Shown piece after piece: positions 22,940 through 35,500 of a stretch of DNA of 64,000 nt. Under the pieces are notes generated by a model, which was not told the origin of the DNA, ran no database searches, and was given only the letters and a program-made list of their open reading frames with translations. The stretch spans positions 71,104,898-71,168,897 of the forward strand of contig NC_092521.1 in assembly GCF_037038585.1 (NCBI RefSeq). Direction: 5' to 3'. A program made the translations under genes and the position numbers. Within the stretch, counting starts at the first letter, position 1, and each line of letters starts with the position of its first letter. The stretch comes from Patagioenas fasciata (lineage: Eukaryota > Chordata > Aves > Columbiformes > Columbidae).

Positions 22940-25900
22940 AAGATGTTTTTACAACATTTTATTCTATTAAATATGAAAGCATACATACAGGTGTTATTCT
23001 GAGGACATAAATTACACAAGGATTACACATTCTGTCAGAAAAGCACAATAATGAAACATCTTTACATTTCAAACTTTTCTTGTTAGCTTTAACAAACGAG
23101 TCTATTTTTGTTGCAAACAAGTAACGAGTGCTATTGAACTTTTGTAAATTCCCACAAAAACATCATGCTTAGTAGGATAGTTTAAATATTGTAAAGATGA
23201 AATCAGAATTAGATTTCTAACTAACAAGATGGAAGAGATTTACTACTTAATCAAGATAAATGACACACTGAAATAGGAGCTGAGACAAAATTGGTCATTT
23301 GTTAAAAAAAATTCCACTTCAGACAATACATTTGAATTTGTTTTCTTGCAGGAATAGTCACTGTGATTATATGCATGAGTAATGAGCAGAACTGGCCCTA
23401 AATATTTATAAATGCAACCGTCAAATTTCAGATGTGCTGGTTTTCTAGTTCACTAACTTTTCCACTGACAAAACCCCGCACCCATGAATCTATTTGCTTA
23501 CATTTCAAAAGGTTGAAATCCAGCTCTTCTGTAGAGGGCAAATCAAGCCTATGTCTGATTTCCATGGCTCCCATGGTCAAATGTGCAGGGGGCTTCTGCA
23601 TCCTATGTATGTATTTTAGGTCATCACTGAAGTACTGGACTGAGTTATCACTGACTTAGTGAGAGCGGTGTTAAGTCTGTGGAAGTCTTAACACATTGTC
23701 TTTATAAACCTGAGGTAAACAGGAACATTATTATATCATAATGAAAGCTCTCATTTCAACATTCAGAAGCCTACTCAGATAAAATACATAATAAGCACAT
23801 AGTCTGGGTTGTGTTGCTAGCGATTAACTGAGGTGTTTTAATATATTAATACAAAAATTAATGGAGTGAAATGGCCAAACTGATGTCACTGCAGGGTGAA
23901 GTTCAATTTTCAAAAGGAGTAATGGAACACAATTTCTAAGAATGGTAATTTTTGTAACTAAGGATTTCACATTTATTTTTAAAACCACTAAGCGGGGTAA
24001 TATTCCTGATACCTTTCAAACCATTCTGCAAAAACACAGCTTGAGCCTGCAAACACTAGAATATACAAGCAGTCCCAGTGACCTCAATGGTAAGCATTCT
24101 CATATGGCAAAGAGCTGCAGGATTATCGCTGCTTTTTTCAGAGAATGCTCATTAAAAGTGCAATATAGTGAAGCAAATAATCTAATTATTATGCTTTTAT
24201 TATTAGATGAAAAATGTTCAGATATTTTATAATTGTGCCTTTTGTAGGGTGGGCATTCCGGTTTGAGTAGAGTCACACCAGAGGAGCAGGGTACACCGAC
24301 ACATTTCCTTTCCCAGGGTCGCAACACCCCAAAGCAGTTTTATTGTATAATCCCACCTACAGCTAAAACATTGTGCTGCCCAGAGTTCCACACTGTTATT
24401 TCTGTGATGACAAAAGCTGACATTTGTTTTTCTTTTCATTTCCACTCAGGCATGTTCTCCCTTTTAGCTCCCAGGCATCCTCCCTTCCCCCAGCCACCCT
24501 CCTTTCTTCCTGAGATGTCAGAAGTCCCTATGATAAGCTTTGGAACCTGAGAATTTGGAGGTATTTTTGACACTAAGGGGCTGCATTTGTATTGTACCAT
24601 GTTATCTCCTGCTATATTATTACAGTCACAATATAAATCTTCTATTTAGTTGATAACTGATGCCTTTCCCATATAAATAAAAAACAATGTACCATTCAGC
24701 CACTAATATATGACACTTGCTCTAAGAGTGATCTTTACCTTCCACAAGTCCTCCTTTCCTAGCAAATGTTGGGAGATCATTTCCAAAAACCAACCTATGA
24801 AATATTCCTTGAAGTAAACAATTTCACAATAAAGAAAAATATATCCAGAAAATAGCACTCTCTCAAAATTAAAACTTATATACATCAAGAAGTTGAGATT
24901 TTTCCTCATTCTTTTATCAGGTCTACATTTTCTGTAGATACGCAAAATTTTCACTAAAAGTTATGAATACGAAAAAGAAATCTAGTGAAGTGTCTTTTTA
25001 ATACTCTTGAGAGATGAAGGAAATTCAGCATTCGGCTTTATTATTATAATTTTTTTTAATTAACGTAGAAAAAGACAGCTTAAGCTTAATTCCCTATGGT
25101 TTTGAGTATCCGAGACTCAGATCCTATACAAGCCACACCACTGCACTTAAAATCACCTCTGGGTACAAATTAAGTTTTCCATAGATGGGATTCAATCATG
25201 ACTTCACTGTTTATCCTTCTTGTTTTAATATTTGTTTTATAATTCTTAATAGATTAAGATTTTTGTTATTTATCAGAAATTTGGTGCTATTCTTGAGCAA
25301 GACTGAACATAAACTGCCATTGTAATGCACACACATGCATATATAAATTTATGAGGTTAATTTAACATACTAGAACATAAATATTTAAAATATGAAAACT
25401 GTACCTGAACATTTCTTTTCTTATCAAGAATCTATGCTGAAAAGATGCCAGTAAGTGGTTTTTAATTTTACATATTAGACTTAAAGAAACATTCCTCTGG
25501 GTCCACTATAGTTAGCTCTTTTCCTATGGAGTGGAAAATTGCCACTCAAAACTTACAAATCTTTGGACAGTTAGTGAGCTCTCATGAACTATTTTCAGGA
25601 TTCCTCTCTGTCAGGCCAAATTTTTGATGAAATTAACATTCTACATTGCATACTATGGAATGCTATGTCAACACCTTGTATTTTTATCATCTTGTAAGGG
25701 TTTTTCCTGCTTATCTGAGGTCTAATTCATGGCAACTTCCATGAGAAAAGATAATTGGACTGAGGTGCTTATGTCCAAGTGTATCTAAAGATCATTCTCC
25801 ATTCACATCCAGCAAGTATTCTAGCAATTAACCTTGCAGAAGTCAATAGCAAGTGACAGATCACCATCTTCAACAATTTCACTCAAGGACTATTTTGAAT

Positions 25901-27446
25901 CATTGTGGTTTTTGAAAAGGAAGAATAGATTGGTTTTGGTTTTATTTTTACTTTTTTTTAAAATTGCTTTCACGTGAGAAGGGTGTTAAACTTGTAAACT
26001 ATGAACTTAACTGATGCAAAACAATGCCTGGCAAATGCAAACCCATGAACAAAATGCTACTATTAGATACTCTGATGATATATATCCAACTGAAAACACT
26101 TGCAGCTTAGGTTTTTAAGGTCATCTAAATGCCAAAGGTACAGGCAGGCATTTTGTAAATCACTTCTCAACAATTACGTGCCTAATTCCGATGGACTGAA
26201 AAGCCTAAACTTTCTGGCAATCTGCTAGATGCCTGTCTGTATCTTTAAGTGAACTTAAAAGCCGGTACATAGTATAGTAACAAGGACTTTTCACAAATTC
26301 AGCCACCTGTAGGCAAATACCACAACTGTGCCACGCAAAGGACTTCCTGAAAAACAGACACTCGGCAATAATTTTCCCCAGTTTAACTTACACACGGGCC
26401 TGAGCTGTCTCCTCCTGTTCTGTGAGAAAAGACAATCAAGATCTAGAAATGTTTGCTGGAGCGGGTGGAGGTGTGGGGCTGCATGTCCTGCTGGCCTCCA
26501 GGGTTTTTCAGTGGAACAGGATGTACAGCACGGCTGTATCATCACGCTGCTGCATGGATGGATGCTACACAGCATCGTCAAATTTTAATAATGGACATTT
26601 AACAGTTGGGGCAGTTTAGAGAATGACCTTTCAATTTAATTAAAGCTGTAAAATGGCTCCACATTTCTCAGATTAACCTTTTTAGATGGTGACGGATGTT
26701 CCAGAAAGGGATTAGACTACAAATGAATGGTCCCTCAATTTAGAAACTAAGCAGCTGTAAAAAGAAAGACACAATTTTGAAACAATTAAACTGGTTGACT
26801 GCATAGTTTCTTATGCTGCCTTTTAAATGAAACTAAAGTGTTGAAATATTTTGAGTCATTTAAAGATCTGCTCAGTGTAACATGATTTATGTTTTCCAAT
26901 ACAAAATTGGTTAGTAACATTTACTTCAAAAAAAACCCCACCTGATTTGGCTTGGGAGTTGGTAATTTAAATGTAATGGACTGTAAGATCACTTTTAACC
27001 TTGCATTAAATTGCATCAACCTTCTTGCAAACATAAGCCTGTGATTTCCACATTTCACTCCCTCAGTAGCAACTGAAATGTCTCTAGCTGGAAGTATGTG
27101 TTGGTTATATGTTGTTTTACATTAAATATAGGGTACATAAGAAAAATCTTAGCTTTTTTTTTTTTTTTTACAGGGCACCCAACTAAAATCTGTACAAAAG
27201 ATAAGATAATTACCCATACTTCAATGTAATAGACACAGATGCCACTTTTATAAATGTACCCTTATGTTCACTCGCCAATAAAATAGTAAACAAATCAACT
27301 TTTTAAACCATTTTTTATAAATTATTAGAGTATTTTTACTGTCACTCTCCAACCATATACAAAAATAATACTACAAGAGTACCAATCAGTCTGACCTACC
27401 CCTCATTTCACAGAAAAGTAGAGGTTATAGAAGGATGTTCTTGTAA
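22940..27446 (-). other. RPRD1A: Probable long 3' UTR of RPRD1A
   Basis: AT-rich sequence directly downstream of the RPRD1A stop, with no interspersed repeat I recognise over 4.5 kb. The lack of repeats suits a constrained 3' UTR. The farthest strong minus-strand AATAAA before the spacer is at 22958-22963. Nearer AATAAA copies, for example around 24337 and 25031, could give shorter forms. The extent is inferred. Confidence 0.5.
22958..22963 (-). terminator. RPRD1A: Candidate distal poly(A) signal of RPRD1A
   Basis: AATAAA on the minus strand, followed within 15 bases by a TGTTG element. It is the last good signal before C18orf21 sequence arrives from the other side. Confidence 0.45.
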
Positions 27447-27596
27447 TCAGTCATCGCTGTAGATGTCTCCTGCAAATGGCAGGTGTACATGGCTGCCTGT
27501 GACATTGGGAAGTCGAGAGAGATCTGGCAGGTTCTGGATGCGGGACCTGAGTTCTTTCCGTACTTGGGACACTCTGGCAAGCTTGCGTTTGTACTC
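27447..27596 (-). CDS. RPRD1A: RPRD1A last coding exon, with stop
   Basis: 150 bases, 49 residues plus TGA at 27447-27449. The acceptor is GTTACAG|GAGTAC, phase 0. It begins [16 protein letters not shown] (end of the coiled coil) and finishes [12 protein letters not shown], the conserved C-terminus. It is separated by 29.2 kb from the preceding exon. Confidence 0.95.
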   Translation of the reverse strand, partial: EYKRKLARVSQVRKELRSRIQNLPDLSRLPNVTGSHVHLPFAGDIYSDD

Positions 27597-29502
27597 CTGT
27601 AACGCAGAAGGATTCAACATGAGACTCTTTTGCTTCTACCATCCCTGCTATTTACTGCACTTGACATTTTCTAAAGAAGCATTCCTTCTGTGAGTTAGAT
27701 GACTAAACATCCTTTAGTAGGTGAGAAGCCAGAGAGCTGGGTATTCTGGAGGCAGAGGCATCAGCTCCAGCATTTTCCCAGCATCTAGAAGGACAGCCAT
27801 GGGATTATTTTGCTTTGAATTATAAGTACATAAACGCTAACAAGTAAGACAATCCCACCTAACACAACTACACACGCTGCTCCATGCAACTGGTAGAACT
27901 GGGTTATTATTAGAAATCAAATTAAGGGTAATCAATACACAGAGTATGGGAGGATAAACTTACTGATGTCAAAGAAGTTACTTTCAGCTCATACTAATGA
28001 AGAATAAACCACAACCAAATACCACCTACCAGGCCCATTGATTAGCCCCACCAAGCTGGCAAATCATAACTATTTTGTATTAACTTTTATAATAAAAAAC
28101 AGATTACATCAGTACACTTATGGATCTAACCCTGAGTTTTCAGAAAATTTCTGAATTGAGAACTTAAGATTTCACACTGTGTTGGAATACAAGTCAAACC
28201 ACTCATAATTTACATATTTAATGATTATGAGGCACTTTTCACATGACACAACATTATACAAGATAAAGTTCTTAGCGGTGTAAACCAGTGCACTAGAATA
28301 TAGTTAGTGCTTACCTATTAAGAATACAAGACATAATGGAGAAGAATACCAGCTTGCACGAAATCACAGAATCACAGAATCGACTGGGTTGGAAAAGACC
28401 TCAGAGATCATCAAGTCCAACCCTTGGTCCAACTCCAGTCCATTTACTAGATCATGGCACTAAGTGCCATGTCCAATCTCAGTTTAAAAACCTCCAGAGA
28501 CGGTGAGTCCACCACCTCCCTGGGCAGGCCATTCCAATGCCTGATCACTCTGTAAAGAATTTCTTTCTAATATCCACCCTAAATTTCCTCTGGCAGAGTT
28601 TAAGCCCATGCCCCCTTGTCCTGTTGCTAACTGCCTGGGAGAAGACACCAATCCCCACCTGGCTATAACTTCCCTTCAGGTAGTTATAGAGAGTGATGAG
28701 GTCACCTCTAAGCCTCCTCTTCTCTAGACTAAATAACCCCAGCTCCCTCAGCCTCTCCCCATAGGTCTTGTGTTCAAGTCCCTTCACCAGTCTTGTTGCT
28801 CTTCTCTGGACCCACTCCAGCACTTCAGTATCTTTCCTGAACTGAGGGGCCCAGAACTGAACAGTTCTGCAAAATGTAGGAAGATTAGGCTACATTTTAC
28901 AGGAGTATTTACATTTCAGAAACTTGGAAACACATTTTTTTTGAGAGTAGAAGAGACTAAGCATTAGCAGGCAAAGAAGCACTTCATAGCGCAGCTGCAG
29001 GTTTTCCTGCAGCCTGGGAATGGCTGAAACAACACGAAATAGTGAACATACACCTTGGATAATCAGCCCAGGGGTAATCAAGATCTTATGATTATAACGA
29101 GTTCTAAGTAATAGTAGGGAAAGAAATCAACATCATCCTGTAAAAGTGCCAAACATAAATGCTTGGAAGTTCCAGCAAGTATAAAAACACTGGGCAAATG
29201 TCTATAAAAGGTATCAGTCATGCTTTTTACAAGGTCTAAACATAATTTTAAACATTTTTTCTATACTATTACTAGCATGGAGTAAAAAGGAAGGACAATA
29301 AGAAGACCCTTTGGTAGTAGAACCCAATACAGTAGTGCAAATGTTAAATACCTGGGGCATGATCACGATTATTGGACAAGGTCCAACACACATAAAAACA
29401 AGGTTTGAGATTATTAGTAGCAGTGTGGTCTTCTTACCAAGGGCAGTAAGAGAACCACAAGAAAAATTTTTAATAGGAAGGTAATGTATAGCAAAAAAAA
29501 AG

Positions 29503-29533
<31 letters not shown>

Positions 29534-32500
29534 AAAAATCAATCTTTACAGAGAGAGAAAAGAGCATTCCTGAATTAGGATCATTAATTCCTTGTTATCA
29601 TTTATGTTTAAAAATTAAATATTACATACAGTTCAGAATCTTCTGAGATACTGAACATAGTGAAAATACTACAGATGCCCCGTGATCAGAACTGTAAACA
29701 CTTGGTGATGGCGCACAGGGCAAAGCAGCATTCCTTTTACGATACGCATGACCAAAAAAGTCCTATTACTGCAAGTGCCTTGGTCCTCGGAAAACTGTCA
29801 CTTGCTCACACTTGCCCAAAACATTCTTTCTGGCCCAAGCAACTTCAGGACGTGGCTGTGGAGATGAAGGGCTGTATCCTGATACCATATCCTTACAGTA
29901 GTGCCCAAAGGCCACAAATACTTTACTGTTCCATAGCTAATATTAGAGCCAGAGGCCCCAGTGCGCTGATCCTGTGTAAGAGTCATAGTCCTTTGCCAGC
30001 ATGTAAAAAAAAACAGTAACAGAACACTTCTTGCCCTCTTCACTGTCTGTTCTAGTCCAGATTGCAGCAATATTCTCATGACTATTGTTTTAGGGAAGAG
30101 ATTTTAATGTTAGATGAAAAGATAGATTTTATTGTTTAGTGAAACAAACAATTTGGCAATATACAGAACACCAGGTAACCAGGTAATCACTGTTTTCAGA
30201 GGCATGATGGCCGGAGATGGAACACTGGGCAACAAGGGCTTTGAGCAAGCTTGAAAGCTTGGAGACCTGGCCTCTGTTGTGGCAGATGTACTACTGTATA
30301 GATGAGGATAAGAAGCACTCTAAACAGAATCAAAACACTCAAAAGGCCCAAAATCAGTAAAATAAAATAACTGTAAAATAATTCCAGCAGTAAATTCTCA
30401 TAAATGGTGTTTGAATCAGCCGAATTCTGAGGAAGTTTATTGTCTGTCAATGAAGAATGCGAAGCAGTATATCAGTATTCCTCCACAAGCTCGCAGCATG
30501 ATGCTAGGCAAATATGCACAGATCACATTTAACAGCTATATTCTCTCACAACTTCATTCCAAAACCTGAAATGCGCATTAGATTGGATTGCCAGCTCCTT
30601 GACTCCATTACAATTCCCTTTAGCTGATAATAAATCATTTCCATAGTAACATCACATTTCTGACATCCAGCATTTTCCACACAAATTTTGCCTGGAACTT
30701 GCTCCCTAGTGAATATCAGCTTGATGGATATTACTGACAGGAGGCTCCTCTTCCTCACTAAGGAAAATGTTCTCAGTACTTTGGTCTCCCATACAATACA
30801 GTCACCTTCCTCTTGCCAACACCTTTAGCATAGTGCACACGCTCAGGGAGTCAAAACTTCTTTGTGCCTTCTCAGAAATACAGACTTCTGAGAAAGTTTG
30901 CTCAAGGTTTTTACTATAAAACTGAAGTAAATAAAAAATTACAGAAGGTTTTATAGTTCATTATATTACTGATGGAGTATAAGCTACAGAATGCAATTTT
31001 AATACAATTCTGGTAATCTGAAGCATTTGTGAGATCTGCAGCTACGAGTTGGATGCCCATGAGAATCCTCTCCAATAAGTAGAAATATTTTCCATCTTAT
31101 CCAGAGTACCCCATTTTCCATGACTCCCAAAATCATTCTAGAAATCACTAGAAATGTCTAGTTTTCCTTACTGGTGAGAAAGATAAAAAGAGGTCCAATT
31201 TTCAAGTACACTGACTTAGGAGTTTTGACGTACTTCCAAAGGGGTTGTTTTTCACAGCTTGATTCTATTTAAAATCACTAGTCACTTCTAAAATTGTTTG
31301 CTTTTACATTTTAAAGGCTGCTAATATAGTCCTGGCATCACCCAAATAGTCCTGGACTGCTGGAATACAAGTATCAAGTACTCATTATCAACAATATTTG
31401 TTACATGTACAACCTTTATTATTTTATTATAATAGCATGTGTATATACCTACAATCTATTTCCTGAGTGTATACATTGAGAGCGTGACTTAATTAAAGCA
31501 GAGGAGTGGGAATGTGGACACCCAGGTGTTATTTCTCATGTTGTTGCTCCATTAGAAATGCCATATCCTATATCACTGAGTCACACTTCATCCATATTGT
31601 TGACACTTCTAACTGCAGAAATCCCTATGGTGAATTTCAATTTCCATTTCACTACATTGATTTTAAGATATACTTCAAATTACCCCTGTGTAAATGAGGC
31701 AAAATTCGAGCTATTTACTTCCAACAGTCAAGGACAAGCAGAAGTATTAATATGATGTTTTCTTTTGCTATGCTGAGCATAATTTGCATCGCTTGCTACC
31801 CACGGAGAACCTTACTCTTGGGATTTATGGGCAACCTGATGTACAGAATTAAAGTCTCTTCAGTTCCTTCAGCGGTTTAAGATAACAGTACTTTCAAGTA
31901 ATAATTTTTGTACTTTCAGTCATAAAAGTAGGTTTATGAGATAATTAGAAGAACTTACATTGCGCATCAGAAGCCCACTGATTACTACAGTTTCCATTAC
32001 TTGACAGTGTAGAATATGGATGTTTTGTGAAACCAATGCTAACAACATACCGATTCCATACCAAGATGAATAGTCATTCTCTATCAAACAAGTACCAGGC
32101 AAAAAGCTAAATAATTTTTGATCAGACACTACAATCATCATGAATAATAAAATTGTGGACAGGCCAAGCAGGCTGTGGACTCCAGAGAGTATTTTCCCTT
32201 CCAACTGAAACAGGCTGAAATAGATCTTAATATAGTTTCTGCAATTACCATAGAGAGGTGCCACAGCTGAAAGCAATTTGGAACTTCATGGGTATGCTTT
32301 CCCTTTACAATATTAATATGACTTTGAACCCTCATCTGATCACTAAGGCTACGGCATGCATCAAAATACTGTGGGGCAGAAAAAGTAGAGCAAAGAAACA
32401 AAGTCTGATTCCAAAGCAAGAATAAATAGTTTGCAGAAAACAAAACAAAACAAAACAAAACAATACTTCAAGTGCACCCTTGCTAGCTGCAGAAAGAAAG

Positions 32501-35500
32501 GTAAGGTGGAAATCAATACTCTCCATACAGAAAAACAAAACCCAAAAGGCTTAAAAGGCCTGCAAGGTGTTGAGGGTGTGTATGTACATCAGCATCCATA
32601 GCCTGTATGTACATCATATTTAAAACAAAGGTCTCTGAATTTCGTGCTGCCTTTAAAAATTGGGCATGTCTCACGTTCTTCACCAGTTACGGATTTAAAA
32701 AAAAACCACCCTGAAATAACTTTCATTTAAGACACTGAACACGGTCTGAACAGATCTATATGCATCACATACACATACAAAGTTGAAAAATTAAGGACAG
32801 TTATGAGCAGCTTAGGAAAGGACTGACTTGGCTAACCTTCAATTACACATTATGCCTGTTCACTAGATAACAGACTTTTGGAAGAAAGCTTCAGCTTTCC
32901 AGTATGTCAGCATCTACCAGTTTTCCATTAGGTCCTATCACATTTAAAGCAAAATAAATAGCACTGAGGAAATGAGCACATACCTAGTGACTGCTTTGTT
33001 TATTCCTTATTGTTCTATGCAATGCCCCACATATTACTTACTGCACACATTCCTCTGTATGCAGATTTACTAATATTCTCCTAGGTTTTCTAATGGCATA
33101 TTTCACCATTACAAAACACAATTCATTATTCATAAAACTTCTTTGAGCTGACAGACCAAAATGAAATGCATCCTCTGAGTATCTCATTTTCCTTAGTGCT
33201 TGAAATTACCAAGAACTTGATGCTTCAAAGCAAATTTTCTAAATTAAGTTAAAATATCAGAGACTCCTCAGTCTGTCTGCAAATGAAGCAACAGGAAGTA
33301 ATGACCTCCAAAGTTTGAAACCCACAAACTAAATTAGTGACCATCTAGGGAAAGCTTGATTAAGTGACTTTGTCTACTATCAACTGTTATGCTGTGGTAC
33401 AGACATGAATACACTGCAGACCTTCAAACTATAAATTCCTGAGTGCAGCAGTAGTAAAAAGGAACAAAGCATTTTACCAGGACATTTCCTATCTGAAGGG
33501 TGATTATGAGAAACGTGAAGTCCTTCGAAATGGCCACAAACTATTCTTCCCATTCCTTGAAAATGCAATTTCTTTGTCTAGCTGCTTCCAGCATAAACCT
33601 GGGTCTCAAATCTCCTTCACCTCAGCCTTGACTCCTGGTATCCATCTGCATTCCTCAGACACTGTTCCTAGAATCAATCTCTCTGTCCAGCAAGGCTGTT
33701 CAATGCCTCGCAGACTCCCGTCACGTCTGCATCCACACCCAATACAAACACAACTGTTTTTTGCCTAACTGCTCCCATTCTTTCTGACTCCATATCTGAA
33801 TTACTTCCCCTCCAACCCTGGTCTGCACTTATCACTTTGTCTATAGTTTTGGCTGTGTCTGGTTCCAATTCCACCTATTTCTCCCCAGCCCCATACTCAG
33901 CCTGTCCCTGTTCTCTGCCTAAATAATATTTCCATCAGATCTCTGTAAGACTTCCTATCAGTTTTTGCTTCCATTCTCTTGGTCCAAAGGACTTCTAGTC
34001 CCTTTCAGTTTAGTCCTACACGATGTTATGCTTTTCTGGCCAGCCACTCCCTTTCTTCTCAGCCAGCTGGTCTCCTATTCCATTCTTTACTGTAATGTCT
34101 AGTCCTGGATCCCTTCTTAATCTCTGCAGCCTCTGGTGCCAAGTTCCATAGGCACTTGCCCAAGTTCTACATTCAAACCTGCCGGCTTCCACCTCCCCAT
34201 TACTTAGACTCATGGAGCCATGGACAAGCCACCCATGGAAGAAGTTCTCTGCTCTCGTGTCAGGTGCTTGGCCCATGCTCAGCCCAGAGAACTGTATATA
34301 GCTACAACTGCAGGAGTCTTCTTTCAGCAGAGAAGCTCTTCATGGAACTTACTAATGTTTTAAGAAATCTCTGATGACTATATTAAAAGTAAGATTTTTT
34401 CCAAAGGCTTGTAATTTCATTAAATTCAGGTTGATTTTCATTAGTATATCAAAAAGCATGCTCCTGACAGAAAGGACTTTCCCGTTCCATAACATTTTGA
34501 AAAAGAATATGAATTACATCATCTCAAATAAAACGTCATTTCTAAAGATTGTTTTACTACAAACTTGTCCTTAGCTTTATTCTTGAAGATTGCAGAGCCA
34601 AAAAATTGGTCAACATTTGGGAAAGTTAAAGAAAATAAGCCAATAAACTTAATTACCAGGAGTATTACTGGGCTTACTTGGTTTATATTTACCTTCATTC
34701 AAACATGAAAGGTCAGCAGTGATTAATTTTAATTTATAAAATAAATTACTATTTAAAGAATCATATAATAGTTTGGGTTGGAAAGGACTTTCAAAGGTCA
34801 TCTAGTCCAATCCCCCTGCAATAAGCAGGGACATCTTCAACTAGATCAGGTTGCTCAGAGCCCTGTCCAGCCTGGCCTGGAATGTCTCAAGGGATGGGGC
34901 ATCTACCACCTGTGTAAGCAACCTGTGCCAGTGTTTCACCACCCTCATCGTAAAAAAATTTCCTCATTTCCAGCCTGAATCTCCTCTCAGTTTAAAGCCA
35001 TTACCCCTTGTCCTGTGATAACAAGCCCTGCTAAAAAGTCTGTCCCCATCTTTCTTATAGGCTCTTCTTAAGCACTGAAACGACATTGATTTAATTAAGA
35101 GAATCTCTATGGGACAATGATTTAATTTAAAGCATTTCATGATGACAGATATGAGCAGCAGCTCAAATGAATGATGCCTGCTTGAGGTTAAATTTGCTCT
35201 CCTTGTGTTTTATTATCTGATACAGCATTTTTATCTGGTTGAAAATTTAGCCATTATAATAAAGTCTAAGTTACACAACCCCAAGAGATCCTTACATTAC
35301 ATGGAATTCTTAAGTTTCAACTCCTGGTTGACAGAATGAAGTTTTGGAGAACTTCTGGTGACACGCAATCAGGCACTTCAGAACAATTGTGAGCAATTGC
35401 ACTCAAACAAATACTCAAGTTGATACTCTATACAGACACACTTACAAGGGATAAAGGAGAACAGTTCTGAAAAGAACAAAAAAATAAGTGGCTGCAGGCT

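Noticed and set aside
26291-26588. Minus-strand 96-codon and plus-strand 86-codon frames
   Set aside because: They lie opposite each other inside the probable RPRD1A 3' UTR, with no coding signature.
29214-29567. 117-codon minus-strand frame containing a run of alternating I/Y
   Set aside because: The start of the frame is the translated (AT)14 microsatellite; no coding support beyond it.
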